A DNA stretch of 64,000 nucleotides from Moniliophthora roreri (GCA_001466705.2 LATX02000100.1:868001-932000); one strand, 5' to 3'; counted from the stretch's first letter, positions 32,478-44,406 are shown. Notes: generated by a model not told the origin, from the letters alone. Numbers and translations: made by a program.

Positions 32478-33279
32478 CATCAGCGAAATGGACACCTAAA
32501 TATATTGGAATAAAATGAGTGAAATATGTTATAATGGCCAAAATACATTATAATCATTATGGTTTATTTTAATGTAATATAATTGTTGTTCCTTTATTTT
32601 AATAGATTAAAATGAAGCAAAATGGTTATAATGTATTCTGGCTATTATAATGTATTTTGGCTATTATAATGTATTTCAGCCATTATAATGCATTGGCCCC
32701 ACCTGGGGGTCGGGGACAAAAAGAAATACTATTTATTTGTTGCAACCTCCGTGAGTCGAACCCTCGACCTCAAGGTGGATTAGTCAGCAATCCTTGGCAG
32801 TCGCGGGGTGCTCAAGACCACTGTACCACAGTGCCATATACTTACCACCACGCATAGTGCAATATATCCCCTTACTCAAAAGACCTATCTCCACCCCCTT
32901 GCTGTTTCTATTGATCAAATCCCCAACCAAAAGCTTCCCTTCACTTTATAGAGTCCTCTCCCTGTCCTCTGGAAGGCATAAAAATGCACTGTTTTGATTG
33001 CCTCTGTTACAATCTATTTTACTACATTATAATAACTCTGTCTCATTTTATTGCATTTTAATACACTATAATAATACCATCCCATTTTATTGCATTTTAA
33101 TGTACTATAATAATACCATCCCATTTTATTGTATTTTAATGGATTATAATAACACCAGTCTCATTTTAATGCATTTTAATGTATTGTAATAGCATTGCTT
33201 GATTTTAATCTATTACAATGGACTAAAATCAGCAAAATACATTATAATTTATTATATTTAGGTGTCCATTTTGCTGATG
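32478..33279 (+). mobile_element. 802-bp inverted-repeat element, copy 1, with tRNA-like module
   Basis: Ends are inverted repeats (CATCAGCRAAATGGACACC, continuing CTAAATATA), flanked by TA on both sides. The interior is AT-rich with many TTATAATG words. On the minus strand A-box-like TGGTACAGTGGT (32817-32828) and B-box GGTTCGACTC (32753-32762) lie about 55 bp apart, with GGATTGCT...AATCC between them as in a tRNA-Ser(GCT) anticodon arm. Identical by eye to 50980-51781. No protein is encoded; the longest frames are low-complexity. Confidence 0.78.
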
Positions 33280-33955
33280 TAAATCTGTGACATGTTACTT
33301 TACCTTTGTAAACCGCTTCTACAGTACACCCCAGCATATAGACAGTTCACTTGTTTTCATCCTAATCACGGAGGCCATTCAAGTGATGGCCTGTTTTCTG
33401 AGGTACTTGGGAGCAGGTTTTCTGCACAGTGTGGTACATGAGTACCTTAGTCGTGACGAGTGACATTACATGGCTTCCGAAGAACTCTTCGGGCGACTCG
33501 GAAACGCGTTGCGAATATGCTCTATTACCCCTCCAAGTTCCGTCGGACGCCTGGAACGTGATATGCCAGCAAACTTCCGAAACGGATGTGCAGTTACGCT
33601 TAATTCCCAGGTCCAGAAGCTTCACATATTCCGCGGACCGCGGATGATAGTACGGATGTCTTGTTTTCTCATGCATCTTAATTGCTATGTTTCGACGACT
33701 CCCAAGCATTCGCAGTGAATCTATTTCTGCGAACGTTCATATGGTACTGCCCTCGAATGCCCGCCAGCGGTCAGAATCTATTCAATGAGTTGGGCGTTAG
33801 CTCGCGGAAGATGGGTGTCTTCCTTTTGACTTCCTACGAACTCCATATTAAAGCCCTGCTTTAGGCCATTCTTTTCGCTTCCAAGTGAGGCAAGGTTTAG
33901 TTCAGGATCCACTATAAAAGCATGACTCTCTTCTTGAGAGTAGGATAACCTCGAG
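33280..33955. other. intergenic region upstream of HsbA2
   Basis: No supported gene. A TATA box (CTATAAAAG, 33912-33920) lies 36 bp before the HsbA2 ATG. Confidence 0.45.
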
Positions 33956-34668
33956 ATGGTCCAACTTTCTATCCTTTCGCTCTGCTTGTTCGCAGCTGCT
34001 GCGTTCGCAACGCCTGTCAAGCGCACTGTCGCCCAGGTGGAAGCTGATATTGCAACCATGTCAAGCCAAGTCACCAGTCTGAACAACCAGATTCAAGCCT
34101 TTCCCAATAGCGGAGGAAGTCTTACGAACGCACTGGTATGCCGACAATATCTCCGTTCCACATCGATACTCACCATTCACGCTGTCAGGCTATCCTTGAT
34201 ACTGCCGCTGCTCTAGATCGCTCAATCACGCAGGGTACCACTGACGTTCAGGTGGGAAGGATATACCAGCTCACTTTGTACAAAAGCACTGATCCCATCC
34301 ACTTAGAACACCGGCGTCTTCTCCGAGTCTGATGGACAGACCATTCTTCGATCTGTACAAGCCGTACAGCCGACGATTATCTCTGCGTTAAATGGAATCG
34401 CGTCCAAGAGGGCAGCCTTTGACGGACTACCGATGGGCGGGATTTCGGGACTAGTAAAGCAGTATCTCGCAGCGCTAGGCTCAGATACGATGGCATTTGA
34501 GAACGCCCTGATCACTAATGCACCTGTGAGTCAAAAGTCATTACTTTAGAAACCGCATTGTACTCATGTATCCCCATTCAGCCTGACCTCGAATCGACCG
34601 CACATGGCATAGCCAATGCTATCAATGCTGCGATTGATAATGCTCAAGCTGCGTATGCTAATGCTTGA
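33956..34668 (+). CDS. HsbA-like secreted protein 2
   Basis: Exons 33956-34135, 34189-34251, 34307-34525 and 34582-34668 give 182 residues. Signal peptide MVQLSILSLCLFAAAAFA, then TPVKR with a probable Kex2 site, then the HsbA domain (VEADIATMSSQV, FPNSGGSL, IASKRAAFDGLPMGGI, ANAINAAIDNAQAAYANA). Exon lengths of 63, 219 and 87 nt are identical to HsbA1 and HsbA3, so the genes share one ancestor. Expected to be secreted and to act at hydrophobic surfaces. Codons are CpG-rich, unlike the transposon island. Confidence 0.87.
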
Positions 34669-35273
34669 GATCCTTAGATTGACGACGGTCGTTGGCAGCT
34701 CTAATGCACGCTCGGCAATACGGTTGATGTTTGTAGTAGGGGGATCGGGGCTTGCCGGGCGGAGTTTGTCGGAGTTTCCTAGTAGATCTTAGTCGTATCG
34801 CACGTTGTACTTGTTCCTCAGTCTTATGCATCATGTTCCCATTGCATCGTACTCACTGAGGCAGACTCGCCCTGCCTCAGTGTGTATCAAGTAAATAACT
34901 CAAATATGGAACGGTTGAAGACTTCCTTGCTTCCAAATTCTCATTTTGTGGGGATCAATACGCTGATGTCATCTTCGAGTCACCTCTTGCCACGCAAGAC
35001 GTTCTCTCTTGGCCTTTACACGAGTGCTATCAGTTCATCAAGTTCTAGACGAGCACCATATCATTCCGGGCTCTTCGACACCTTGAATAATGATGCAAAG
35101 ATGGAGGAGTCGGCATGACAATCCTATTGGCCTTCGAGCTTCTTATGACGGAAGGTACACAAGGTGATTTAGCTTTGGAATGTTCCTATTCAATCCATGG
35201 TTACTAACTCGGGCCATTGAATGATCCTGGAGAACTGCGGTCACCACCTCCGTAAGAACACCAGTACTACAGC
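34669..35273. other. intergenic region between HsbA2 and HsbA3
   Basis: No supported gene. Confidence 0.4.
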
Positions 35274-36186
35274 TTATGCTCTCCATTGACATTACTGCGA
35301 GCTACCTGTTCATCAGGTATTTAGATGAGTAACTCCACAGCCTAGCCTCATTCTATAAAACATCGCTGTTCCCAACCGAGCCTGCATACCATTACCTCTC
35401 AGTTTCTGAACCTCTCTAGCAATGGCTCCCTTCAGCACCTTCCTGATCTCTTTGCTCGTCGCCACCCAGGCTATCTTCACCTCAGGTTCCCCAGTCCCTT
35501 TTGAAAAGAGGACTGTAGACGATGTCAAAGCTGATATTGGAACGATATCGAGCCAAGTCGATATACTTAACAACAACATCAAAGCTTTCCCTGACTCTGG
35601 TGGAAGCCTCTCCGGCGCCTTGGTATGTTTTGTTTGCCTTCCTCTAATATCCACGCTTTCTAATACATACCTACTACATGGTAGGCCATCCACAAAGGCG
35701 CCACCGATCTAAGCGACTCTATCAGCAAGGGTACCACCGACGTCAAGGTTCGTCACATACTCATCGTCGAATAACCACAACTGACTTGTAATATGTGCCC
35801 ATAAAAGAATACCGCCACTTCTTCTGACGAGGAGGCCCAATCTATCCTCGATTCCGTACAAAGCATTGAACCCACCATCATCTCCGCCCTAGAAGGTATC
35901 GCCGCAAAGAAATCGGCATTTGACAGTCTCCCAATCGGTGGGATATCCAAGATCGCGAAACGGGATTTAGAGAGTCTTGCTACGAATACGAATGCGTTTG
36001 CTGGTGCATTGATTGACGCTGCTCCGGTAGGTTTTGCTTCGTTTTTCGTTTGTGAGTCAGACAGGTTACTGATGGTATTGTAGGACAATCTCAAAGGCCA
36101 AGCACAGTCCATAGCAGACACTATCAAGGATGCTTTCGACAAGGCTCAGGCTGTTTTCGCGGATGCCTGAGAGGGTGATCACTCCT
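35274..36186 (+). repeat. segmental duplication, copy 2 (HsbA3 gene and promoter)
   Basis: Partner of 2921-3833; retains CpG at about 27 sites that are TpG or CpA in copy 1, with no site the other way round by eye. Confidence 0.9.
35422..36170 (+). CDS. HsbA-like secreted protein 3
   Basis: Exons 35422-35622, 35685-35747, 35808-36026 and 36084-36170; 189 residues. Signal peptide, SPVPFEKR with a Lys-Arg processing site, then the HsbA domain (VKADIGTISSQVDIL, AAKKSAFDSLPIGGISKI, IADTIKDAFDKAQAVFADA). A TATA box sits at 35352-35360. This is the better preserved member of the pair with HsbA1 and probably the functional one. It lies about 750 bp after HsbA2 on the same strand. Confidence 0.88.
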
Positions 36187-36584
36187 CTCCTCGGCTGGTG
36201 GAATGCCTCCCTCTCGCTGTCATTTTATCTAGACATATTTATCTCATTATGTTGACGCCGTACCCGGAGTATGGCCGCACATAACTTGCTACCAATTTAC
36301 TGTCTTTTCGTATTCACTCGCCTTGATTGGCTCACAATTTACATTAAGTGGTGTCCTAACCGAACCACCTTTGTGATACAGTTGCTGCATTGAAGCTTTG
36401 AATACGAAACTTTTTATTGTCATTTAAGTTATTGCGCTACCGTTCCAGTGGTACAAAGTACATATCTGTGTACATACATACAACAGAATAGATCTATAGC
36501 TACAACGTCCATTGATTACTCGCGCTCTCAACGCGTATAACTGATGTGTCGTGAAAAAAAGTCCATAGTAGATCTAGTCCAATA
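36187..36584. other. convergent intergenic region
   Basis: Between the 3' ends of HsbA3 and the NIPA gene. No gene seen. Confidence 0.4.
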
Positions 36585-37870
36585 CTATAACCGATTCGGG
36601 CTTGACCTGCTTATCCACATTTCGTCTTCTCTTTCCCGCTGAGAACGCGAATGAGTATCTCTGCGAGGTTTCGGTGGGGCATCCTCGTCTCCATCGCCAC
36701 CAATGTCTCGTAACATCAGTGTCTCCTCTTCAAGTAGCTCCTCTTCATCAGCGGTATTACGGTTCCCCCGAGTCTTCGACCGCGACAAGTTGATGATGTA
36801 AACTCCGAGTAGGATAATGACGAACCCTGAGAGTAACGAGATGATGTCTGTCGCGTTAGTGGTGTTGAATCCTTGGAAGAGGATGACAGAAGCCGTTATA
36901 GTCGAAGTGGTGAAGAAGACATAGTATATCAGGTTGACACTACCACGAGTTATCAGCTATCTAACTCCGCAGGTAAGGGGGGGATCAACTCACACGTTGA
37001 CACTGAACCGGTCAAACGCCTTATTCAGGTACGCCATCTGAACCAAAATACACGCTGCACTAACCAATCCAAACACATATGTGCTGGGATATACGAACTG
37101 GTTCTTGCCGCCAAACGTCAGCTTGAGAGCAACACCAAACGCCTTTATCGCCATGACCGAGATGGAACCTATCAGAGCACATATGGAGATGTATACCGCG
37201 GGGTTCTTGGCACCATATCGTGGAGAGAGGTAGTAGACGGCGAAGACGACGTAGCTGAGGGTAATGAGAAGGTAGACGAGGAATGGAGGTTCCATGGCGT
37301 ATCGTAGGATCTCTTCCACGGTGCCGATGGATTTATCTTCAGGAGCATGGAGAACGATGATAAGTGAACCAATGAGGGAGAGTGTACAGCCTAGTCGACC
37401 TAGGTGACCAAGAGTCTCGTTAAGAAGGAATGAGGCTAGGATAGCTCCAATCAAGACGCTCAAGGCGCCTAGAGGTGTGACAAGGATTGGCGGTGCGAAT
37501 GTATAGGCGGCAAAATTGGCAACTGTGGATCGTCAGCGAACGCTTCCGTTTGGGCTATGATTGTGATAGATACCTTCTCCTAGAAAAACTGTAGAACATG
37601 TCAAATAAGACGATGTGCCAAAGGGCCAGCTCGAACGCACGAGTGAACATTCCCCCCCACCAAATCGGGTTCTTGAGGTAAGCAAAATCGTCCGACGCAT
37701 ACGAATCTCGCCCGGCGGCGTTGAGGCCCTGATCTTCTCTGAGCAATGTGATACATATCAGAGATGAACAAGCTAACCTTTTTAGTTATAATCGAGCTCA
37801 TCCCGATAGCCATTGAGCTCGACACAGCGAGAGCGAGGCCGATCCATTTTTCGTCGATACTGCTGGCCAT
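36585..37870 (-). CDS. NIPA-family magnesium transporter
   Basis: Exons from the start: 37870-37778 (MASSIDEKWIGLALAVSSSM), an exon from near 37733 to near 37641 (GLNAAGRDSYASDDFAYLKN), a 15-nt exon 37588-37574 (LFLGE), 37522-36994 and 36939-36585. NIPA hallmarks are WWGGM, VANFAAYTFAPPILVTPLGA, LSVLIGAILASFLLNE, LVSAACILVQMAYLNKA and ILFQGFNT. About nine membrane spans, then a cytosolic tail with an acidic run (EEELLEEETL) and basic/serine repeats. Family members move Mg2+ across plasma or endosomal membranes and resemble drug/metabolite transporters. The tiny exon is forced by phase and by the conserved LGEVANFAAY sequence. Confidence 0.85.
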
Positions 37871-38459
37871 ACAAGGAGAAATATGCGGGGAGAAAGGAAA
37901 GAGTGGTGGAGGTCGGAGAAAGAGAGGCGAGAATGAAAAGAATGAAAAGAAGAAAATGGGGATGGTGGATTCAGTCCAACGTGTCGCCGAATACCGTCCG
38001 AGGGGCAGGCACCACAGCATCTGCGCAGCCTCAGGCCCGCATGGTCCGTGCACACGCGTGACACTGGCAGAGCCGTCGGAACGCTCCCCTTTGGCCTGGA
38101 CTTTCGTCAACGAAATTTCTGGGTTCTGCTGACCATCTTTCCACTTCGCTGTTCTACGGAATCTGGCCGTCTTTTCTGCGCAAGAACAGAAGAAAGAAAG
38201 ATTCATTTCCATGGCGTACCAAGATGAAGGGTGCGATGCATGGATGTTTGCAGCATGGATGTGGGCCTGGCCTTAAACCGGAATCGTTTACCAAACTAGA
38301 CCTAAACCAGGTTGAGCGCTGAGCTCGGGGGAGATGACTGTCACTACTTCCCGTCAGCAAAGTCACCGGGCCTGGGTTTAGCGCTGGCTTACGAGGCACC
38401 ATTCATATGCTATCACGTTCGCCATCGACAACATCTTTGGAAACATCCAAGATCAACAA
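37871..38459. other. divergent region between NIPA and SDR1
   Basis: About 590 bp shared upstream sequence. Long frames on both strands here are low-complexity or shadows. No clear TATA box. Confidence 0.4.
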
Positions 38460-39727
38460 ATGTCACCTTCAGAATCAAAGGGCGTAGCACTTATCACCGG
38501 CTCATCCCAGGGCATAGGACGAGCTATAGCTCTCCGTCTTGCCCAAGATGGCTTCGATATCGTTCTCAATGACTTGCCCGTCCAAAAGGAAGCTTTAGAA
38601 GCCGTATCGAACGAAATAACAACGCTTGGTCTCGGGAGGAAGACTTTTATTGCGATTTGCGATGTTTCTGCTGAAGAAGCGGTGGAGAAGATGGTAGATG
38701 ATGCTGTCAAGGCGCTCGGGAGTTTGGATGTGGTGAGTTCTGGCGTTCAAAGCAAATCTTCGGTGATGAGGAGGCTGATCGATGGGGTGTTTAGATGGTA
38801 GCGAATGCAGGTATCGCTATGGGGAAATCTATACTCTCGAGTACGAGAAACTCATCTTCTAGCCGGCTCCACTTCCTCATTTTTCCTTTTCAGCCTCGGG
38901 TACGAAAAGCCCATTTGCTAGCCGGCTCTTCTTCCTAATCTTTTTCAGCTTCGGACTGGGATCGTGTTTTCGCTATAAATGCTCGCGGAATCTTTCTCTG
39001 TTACAAGTACGCCGGCAAGCAAATGATCAAACAAGGCAAAGGTGGAAGAATCATTGGTGCCAGCTCGTTCACCGGAAAGCAAGGTCTACCAAATCTTTGT
39101 CTTCCTATCCAATAACTGACAGAGACTCACAGCCCTCCCCTTAGCGAGCGCTTACTCCTCTTCAAAATTCGCGGTTCGTGGATTGACTCAAAGTGCTGGT
39201 ACGCTACTTGCATCAGTCATCCTGAGGCATCATTTCTAACCCTTCACACAGCACAAGAATTCGCACAGTATGACATTACAGTGAATGCCTATGCTCCCGG
39301 TTGGTGCAGCCTTTCTCCGTCGTCTTCTTGATTAATCCCTATATAACAGGTATTATCTCACAAACTGGAATGTGTACGTTTCCTTCCACGCTACTCCTTA
39401 GTTCCAGATCTTATGCTTCTTCTTACCGATTAAGCCCAATCCGCCTCTGCCGATCCCGGTCTGGCCGCAACCGTTGAAGCCTTTCTTGGAGTACGTACAA
39501 CTTCTACCCCTTTCCATATACTCACTCGCCACCGAAGAGAGTGTCCGGCCCATTGGCGACGAAAGGCACTCCAGTTGAAATTGCCAGCATTGTATCGTAC
39601 CTAGCATCAGCTGAAGCGCATTATATTACGGGTCAAACGGTACGCCTCGCCCAGGCCCGTCTGTGCATAATACCTGACAAAATACGTGACACAGATATCG
39701 GTAAACGGTGGCGCTTTCTTTGATTAA
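38460..39727 (+). CDS. short-chain dehydrogenase/reductase 1
   Basis: Exons begin 38460-38732, 38795-38840, 38949-39083, 39133-39198 and 39252-39299, with further short exons to the TAA at 39725-39727. Rossmann fold with the NAD(P)-binding motif TGSSQGIG (residues 13-20), NAG in exon 2, GRIIGASS, the catalytic YSSSK in exon 4, and the C-terminal block YITGQTISVNGGAFFD. Acidic LND after strand 2 suggests NAD(H). Closest in feel to diacetyl/acetoin reductases and sugar dehydrogenases of the classical SDR group. Substrate unknown. The tandem partner SDR2 starts 350 bp downstream. Confidence 0.85.
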
Positions 39728-40035
39728 ATCGTGTCGGAATTGTCTTCCGGTTGCAGTCACATATGGGATGCCACTGCTCAACTCATGCAAACCTCCAGCT
39801 GATGACTATCTCGCTTAGTGGACAGAAAGCTGTGTATAATTTTTGCGCTATGGAATGTTATCATTGTCCATTCTATGTCCGGTGCGCTAATCCCTTTCAG
39901 TTACAATCAGGAAAAGGCTACCACGTGAATGTCAATGACGACGCCGCTCTTCGCTTCGCTGACGTCGGAACTCAGTATCTCCGTACCCATGGTGTCCCGC
40001 TAGTTGATTAAGGTTTACTACTTTTGAGGCCACAG

Positions 40036-40043
40036 TATAAAAG
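40036..40043 (+). promoter_or_regulatory. TATA box of SDR2
   Basis: TATAAAAG 38 bp before the ATG at 40081, in the 353-bp gap between the two SDR genes. Confidence 0.5.
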
Positions 40044-40080
40044 TGATCCGATGCAATCTTAAATCCACAGATATCCCAGC

Positions 40081-41326
40081 ATGAAAGTAGCACTTGTAAC
40101 AGGCTCCGCTCAAGGCATCGGTCTCGCTATCGCCACTCGGCTCTCCCAAGATCCAGAGTACGCTGTCGCACTCAACGACGTTCCAGGGAAGGAGGAGACA
40201 TTACATACTATTGCTCAGGGTTTGAAATGTAAAACCCTCGTTGTACCAGGAGACGTATCGAAAGAAGAGGACGTCAAACGGATGGTGAATAGAACAGTCG
40301 AGGAATTTGGTGGGCTGGATGTCGTACGTGTCCTCGTTTCTTTCTTCGCTTTTGCCGTCGGGTTAACGAATGTTGTAGATGGTAGCCAATGCTGGGTTGC
40401 TTCAGCTCGGTTCTATCGATACTCGTTTGTTGTCTTACCCGTGTCTCCCTCCTTTTCACTTGGGCTTACTCTTGTACGATAATACAAACAGTATCTCAAG
40501 AAGAATTCGACAATGTCCTGGCGGTGAACGTTCGGGGTGTATTTTTATGCTATAAATGGGCTGGGAAACAGATGGTCTCTCAAGGTCGAGGGGGTCGCAT
40601 CATAGCGGCATCATCAATGGCTGGGAAACGGGGTGTGTAACCGGATTTTTATCCCGACTCCCTTTACCAATTTTTTCGTGCCAGCGGCACCATACGCTAG
40701 CGCGTACTCAGCGAGCAAGTTTGCCGTGAGAGGGTTGACGCAATCAGCAGGTACGTTGTACTTACCTCAGCTTATGACGATTATCTGAAATTGGTTTACG
40801 GAAAGCACAAGAATACGGAAAATATGGAATTACTGTCAATGCCTATGCCCCAGGTAAGTACTTTTGTAACCGTCATTAATTACTCATCCTCATCAGTGTT
40901 TGTGCGTGTAGGAGTCATACCAACTGAAATGGGTACGCGTCGGTTGCTCCTTCCTTTGTCCCTTCATCATAGCTTTGATCCAGGGAAATTGATTCCGCAA
41001 GATATGATCGACGTGGTATGTGCTTTTCAATATTATTACTAGAACAACCGCCTTATGTATAATGTTGTAGCTACAAGCGAGTAGGTCGCTTACGGACGTC
41101 AAGGGCACCCCGGAGGACGTTGCCAATTTGGTAGCGTATCTTGTATCAGATGAGGCCAAGTGGGTTACTGGTGAGTGACGTCTTGTTCTGTCGATACCGA
41201 CGAAGAGCCCGCTAATACGTACACAGGTCAAACGGTTCGTCGTCTTGAATTTCCGGAGTGGGCGACGTATGCTGATCTCAACCCACTAATTAGCTGGCGA
41301 TCGACGGCGGTATAAATTTTGATTAA
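40081..41326 (+). CDS. short-chain dehydrogenase/reductase 2
   Basis: Starts MKVALVTGSAQGIGLAIATR. Spliced blocks in order: ALNDVPGKEE (acidic residue favouring NAD), MVANAGLLQLGSIDT, NVRGVFLCYKWAGKQM, GRIIAASSMAGKR, catalytic YSASK, VRGLTQSAAQEYGKYGIT, VNAYAPG, and the end WVTGQTLAIDGGINFD with stop at 41324-41326. Introns interrupt at the same places as in SDR1 (after LDV, before the YxxxK exon, before AQE), so the two are tandem duplicates. Likely a cytosolic oxidoreductase acting on a small hydroxy- or keto-compound. The aldolase pair lies about 2 kb to the right. Confidence 0.87.
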
Positions 41327-42425
41327 TCTCATGACATTCTTGGTGAAGATCTACTATACCTATGTCATTTTAGCATTTGACCGAGTTTTTCTTAGGTATT
41401 TGTTACGAGTGTATTATACGGCATCAGGCACTGTAAACTGCTCAAAGATGTAGTCGGCAAATTGTTTTATCATTGCTATGTCGCCTCTGCGCTTCGGGTA
41501 TCGTATACCGAGTTCAAGGTCAACGGAAGAATGTTTCATATGTGGATCGCACACCAACCGAGATTCAGGTCCAGGAACCCCATTTTTTCCTTTCGAGATC
41601 TCGTTGTTTTAGCATCGAGCATGGGTAAACTTTTCTTGCTTTCCGCTGTGAGAAGTAGCCTCATGGCAAAAGAGCGCAATTTGCACAATCACAGGCTTCG
41701 AAAGAAGCACACCATTCTACATGCTTTGTCGCACGTTTCGCATTCGAAGGAATGGAACTCTCCCTCTATCCTGCAACATGTGAAATTTATTCAAGAACTT
41801 GATTCGAGAAACGTTTGCACGCGGGTCTCCTGCGTTTCCCCACATTTCCCTACATTCCCCAAATCTGGGCATCTTGAGGTTCTCTGTATTGTGCTATCTC
41901 GTTGCCATTAAGTGCGTAAATCTCCTGTTCTGCTTCTGACCGTTAAAGTTGCTCGGGATCATAATTTGACCCAGAACCTCTGTCGGAATCGCTTGTTTCA
42001 TGCATAGGAACCACAGGATTTTTCACACCATCTGTCAAGCTCAAATATCCCAGGATCAGCTAAAAATACCACCTGATCGTGAAGGTTTCTTCCACCACTG
42101 GAAACGATCAAAGAACCACATGTAATGTACGTCTCTACGCTGGTCTCGTGGTGCTACGGCTTCATTCACGTTATATCCTAGTCTATTAACTTGTCGTCAT
42201 GTTCACCAAAGTGGACGAATTATTGCAGCATTCAACCGCTCGAGGTGTCATGCGCACAACTATCCTCGCGTTTGTTATACATCCCCAGAAACTACATGTT
42301 GCATAACCCGGACTACCGGAATCCAACGAGTCGGGCGATTATAGCCAGTATATAAGAGCACCAACATTGAGAGGGAGAGACCATTGAACACACAACCCTT
42401 GCAGTTCAAACCCCAAAGCTTCACG
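41327..42425. other. intergenic region upstream of HsbA4
   Basis: No supported gene; a 149-codon open frame at 41462-41911 shows no family features. A TATA-like GTATATAAGAG lies at 42348-42358, about 70 bp before HsbA4. Confidence 0.4.
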
Positions 42426-43195
42426 ATGGTTCAGATCTTCTCTTCATTTGTCTTCTTGCTCTCTGCTACTGCTGCTTTTGCCGGCCCCGTCAAGCGCGAC
42501 GTTGCAACCGTCAAGGCCGATATTGCCACCATTACGACTCAAACCACCGCTCTCAATAACGCGATCCAGGCATTCCCAGACTCTGGTGGAAGTCTTGTGG
42601 CTGCCCTTGTAAGCAAGCCATTGACTTGAATCTAGTCCGTCGTGCAATGTGCTTAGCTTTTTGGTGACAGGCCATCCACAACTCTGCTGTCACCCTCGAC
42701 AACACTGTGAAGAAGACTGTCACAGATGTCCAGGTGCGCTCACGATATGACGTCCTTCACTTTGCTCTATTTGCTTACCCATGTCCTAGGCCACTAGCCC
42801 CTTCAGCGACGCTGACGGTGCTGACATCCTCTCTGCCGTCGAAACCCTCGAGCCTATCATCCTCTCGGCTCTCCAGAATATCGTTGCTAAGAAGCCAGCT
42901 TTCCAAGGTGTGAAATATGCTCCATGTGGTACTTCCTAGTCTAAACTCTCCTCGTTTCAGCACTTCCCATTGGTGGTATCCCTGCCCTTGTTCTGCAAGA
43001 CTTGCGAAACCTCGACACCGACGTTACTGCACTTTCTGATGCTCTCATTGACAAGTCTCCGGTATGTTACTTGATTTGCCGGTCGCTCTCGAGGCGCTGA
43101 CTTGTGCAAATTAGTCCGGACTTCTCACCAGGGCTAACGAAATCAAGACTACCATCGGAGACGCTTTCGATGATGCTATTGCTGCTTATTCTTAA
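42426..43195 (+). CDS. HsbA-like secreted protein 4
   Basis: Exons 42426-42608, 42671-42733, 42790-42907, 42961-43061 and 43115-43195; 181 residues. Signal peptide (MVQIFSSFVFLLSATAAFA), GPVKR with a Kex2-like site, then the HsbA domain (VKADIATITTQT, FPDSGGSL, IVAKKPAFQ, ALPIGGIPAL, IKTTIGDAFDDAIAAYS). The 219-nt exon of the other family members is here split by an extra intron after KPAFQ (118+101 nt). Most diverged of the four intact members. Convergent with the aldolase gene 145 bp away. Confidence 0.87.
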
Positions 43196-43339
43196 TCATG
43201 ACGGTTCAAAAGTGTTTTCAATGAATGTATACACGACTGTGACAAGTAAACGAGGTTCAATCCTGAGCAGTTGCCGCATCTACATGGGCCACTATCGCTT
43301 CCGACATAGCGCCGACATCACTTGTAATGTTGATCTCAA

Positions 43340-44283
43340 TCACGATCCGTTAGCCCGCGCATTCATTCCGGAAGAAGCGTTGCAAATTACCATATCAAAG
43401 CCTTGTGCTGCTCTACGGGAAGCTTGTGCCCCGGAAACGCAATAAATGGCACTAAGGTATGGAATCCAGTCAAGCATGTGGTCTCTAGCTTGAGGAGAAA
43501 GCACACCATTTCTTTCCTGCCGCGTGTGCGGCATCTAGAATGTCCTGAATCCGTTTTTCAACCTCTGGATGAGGATCCGGTGCTGGTGGCGGATATCCTA
43601 GTGTAACGGAGAGATCTGATGGCCCCACGAACAGTCCATCTGGCGAAGCAAAGGGATACATTAGTGCTAAGAGAGCAGTATAACCAAAAAATTCTCACCG
43701 ATACCATCCACTGCAGCAATCTCCTGCACATTATTCACACCTTCAACCGTCTCAATTTGAACAAGCACCAAGATGTTCTCGTTAGCTGATCGGAAATATT
43801 CCGGCCTACTAACTCCCCAGTTTCCGTGCGTGTACGCGCCTCCATAACCTCTTCTCCCGACGGGAGGATATCTACTGTCCTCAACGATGCTTCTCGCCTT
43901 CTCAGCTGTCGAAACCTGTCAAGGAAAACATGAGAACAGAAGACCTTCACATTGCCGTCCCGACAAACCATAGGAATTAGAACACCCTTCGCTCCAGCGT
44001 CCAATGCATATTTGATCTGCCAATTTGTACCTGAGCTCATCCCGGTTGCAGGTATGCGAACGAGAGCACTGGGTCCATTAGGTACACCATGAATCGCAGC
44101 GATAAGTTCTGCTGCGCCAGGATTCAAGCATATCAAGCCGTGTTCACAATCAATCATAACCCAAGAGATCCGGGAACTAGCTGAGGCGAGCGCACGCGCA
44201 TGAAAGAAGCCACCATTCGTGAGCCAGACCCCAAAGGCCGCAGTATTGGCTTGGAAAGAACGTAAAAGAGAGTGGGGCTCCAT
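43340..44283 (-). CDS. HpcH/HpaI-family aldolase 2
   Basis: Start chosen at MEPHSLLRSFQ (44283); an in-frame ATG lies further upstream at 44346 behind a hydrophobic stretch. Class II (metal-dependent) aldolase blocks: VMIDCEHGLICLNPG, ALVRIPATGMSSGTNWQIKY, LDAGAKGVLIPMV, STAEKARSI, GRRGYGGAYTHGNW, VQIETVEG, EIAAVDGIG, LFVGPSDLSVTLG and the last exon CAIYCVSGAQASRRAAQGFD. Splits 2-keto-3-deoxy acids into pyruvate plus an aldehyde in this family. Four or more introns. Paralogue of the next gene to the right, same strand. Confidence 0.85.
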
Positions 44284-44406
44284 GAGTATGTGAGATAAAA
44301 GATAGAAGACAAAAGTGATTGTGAGAATATTCAAAGGGAACGGCATTTCCTAGCATCTGTCATGTGTTCCGTAATTCATTGGTTGCAATGTTCAGTGGAA
44401 ATACAA

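Noticed and set aside
32998..33189. Repeated YNN/FYCILM peptide-coding frame in the 802-bp element
   Set aside because: It is a translation of the AT-rich repeat words and shows no coding constraint.
37601..38212. 203-codon minus-strand frame covering the NIPA 5' end
   Set aside because: It reads through introns and upstream sequence. The spliced NIPA model explains the conserved residues.
41462..41911. 149-codon plus-strand frame between SDR2 and HsbA4
   Set aside because: No conserved motif, no signal peptide and amino-acid composition typical of chance frames.
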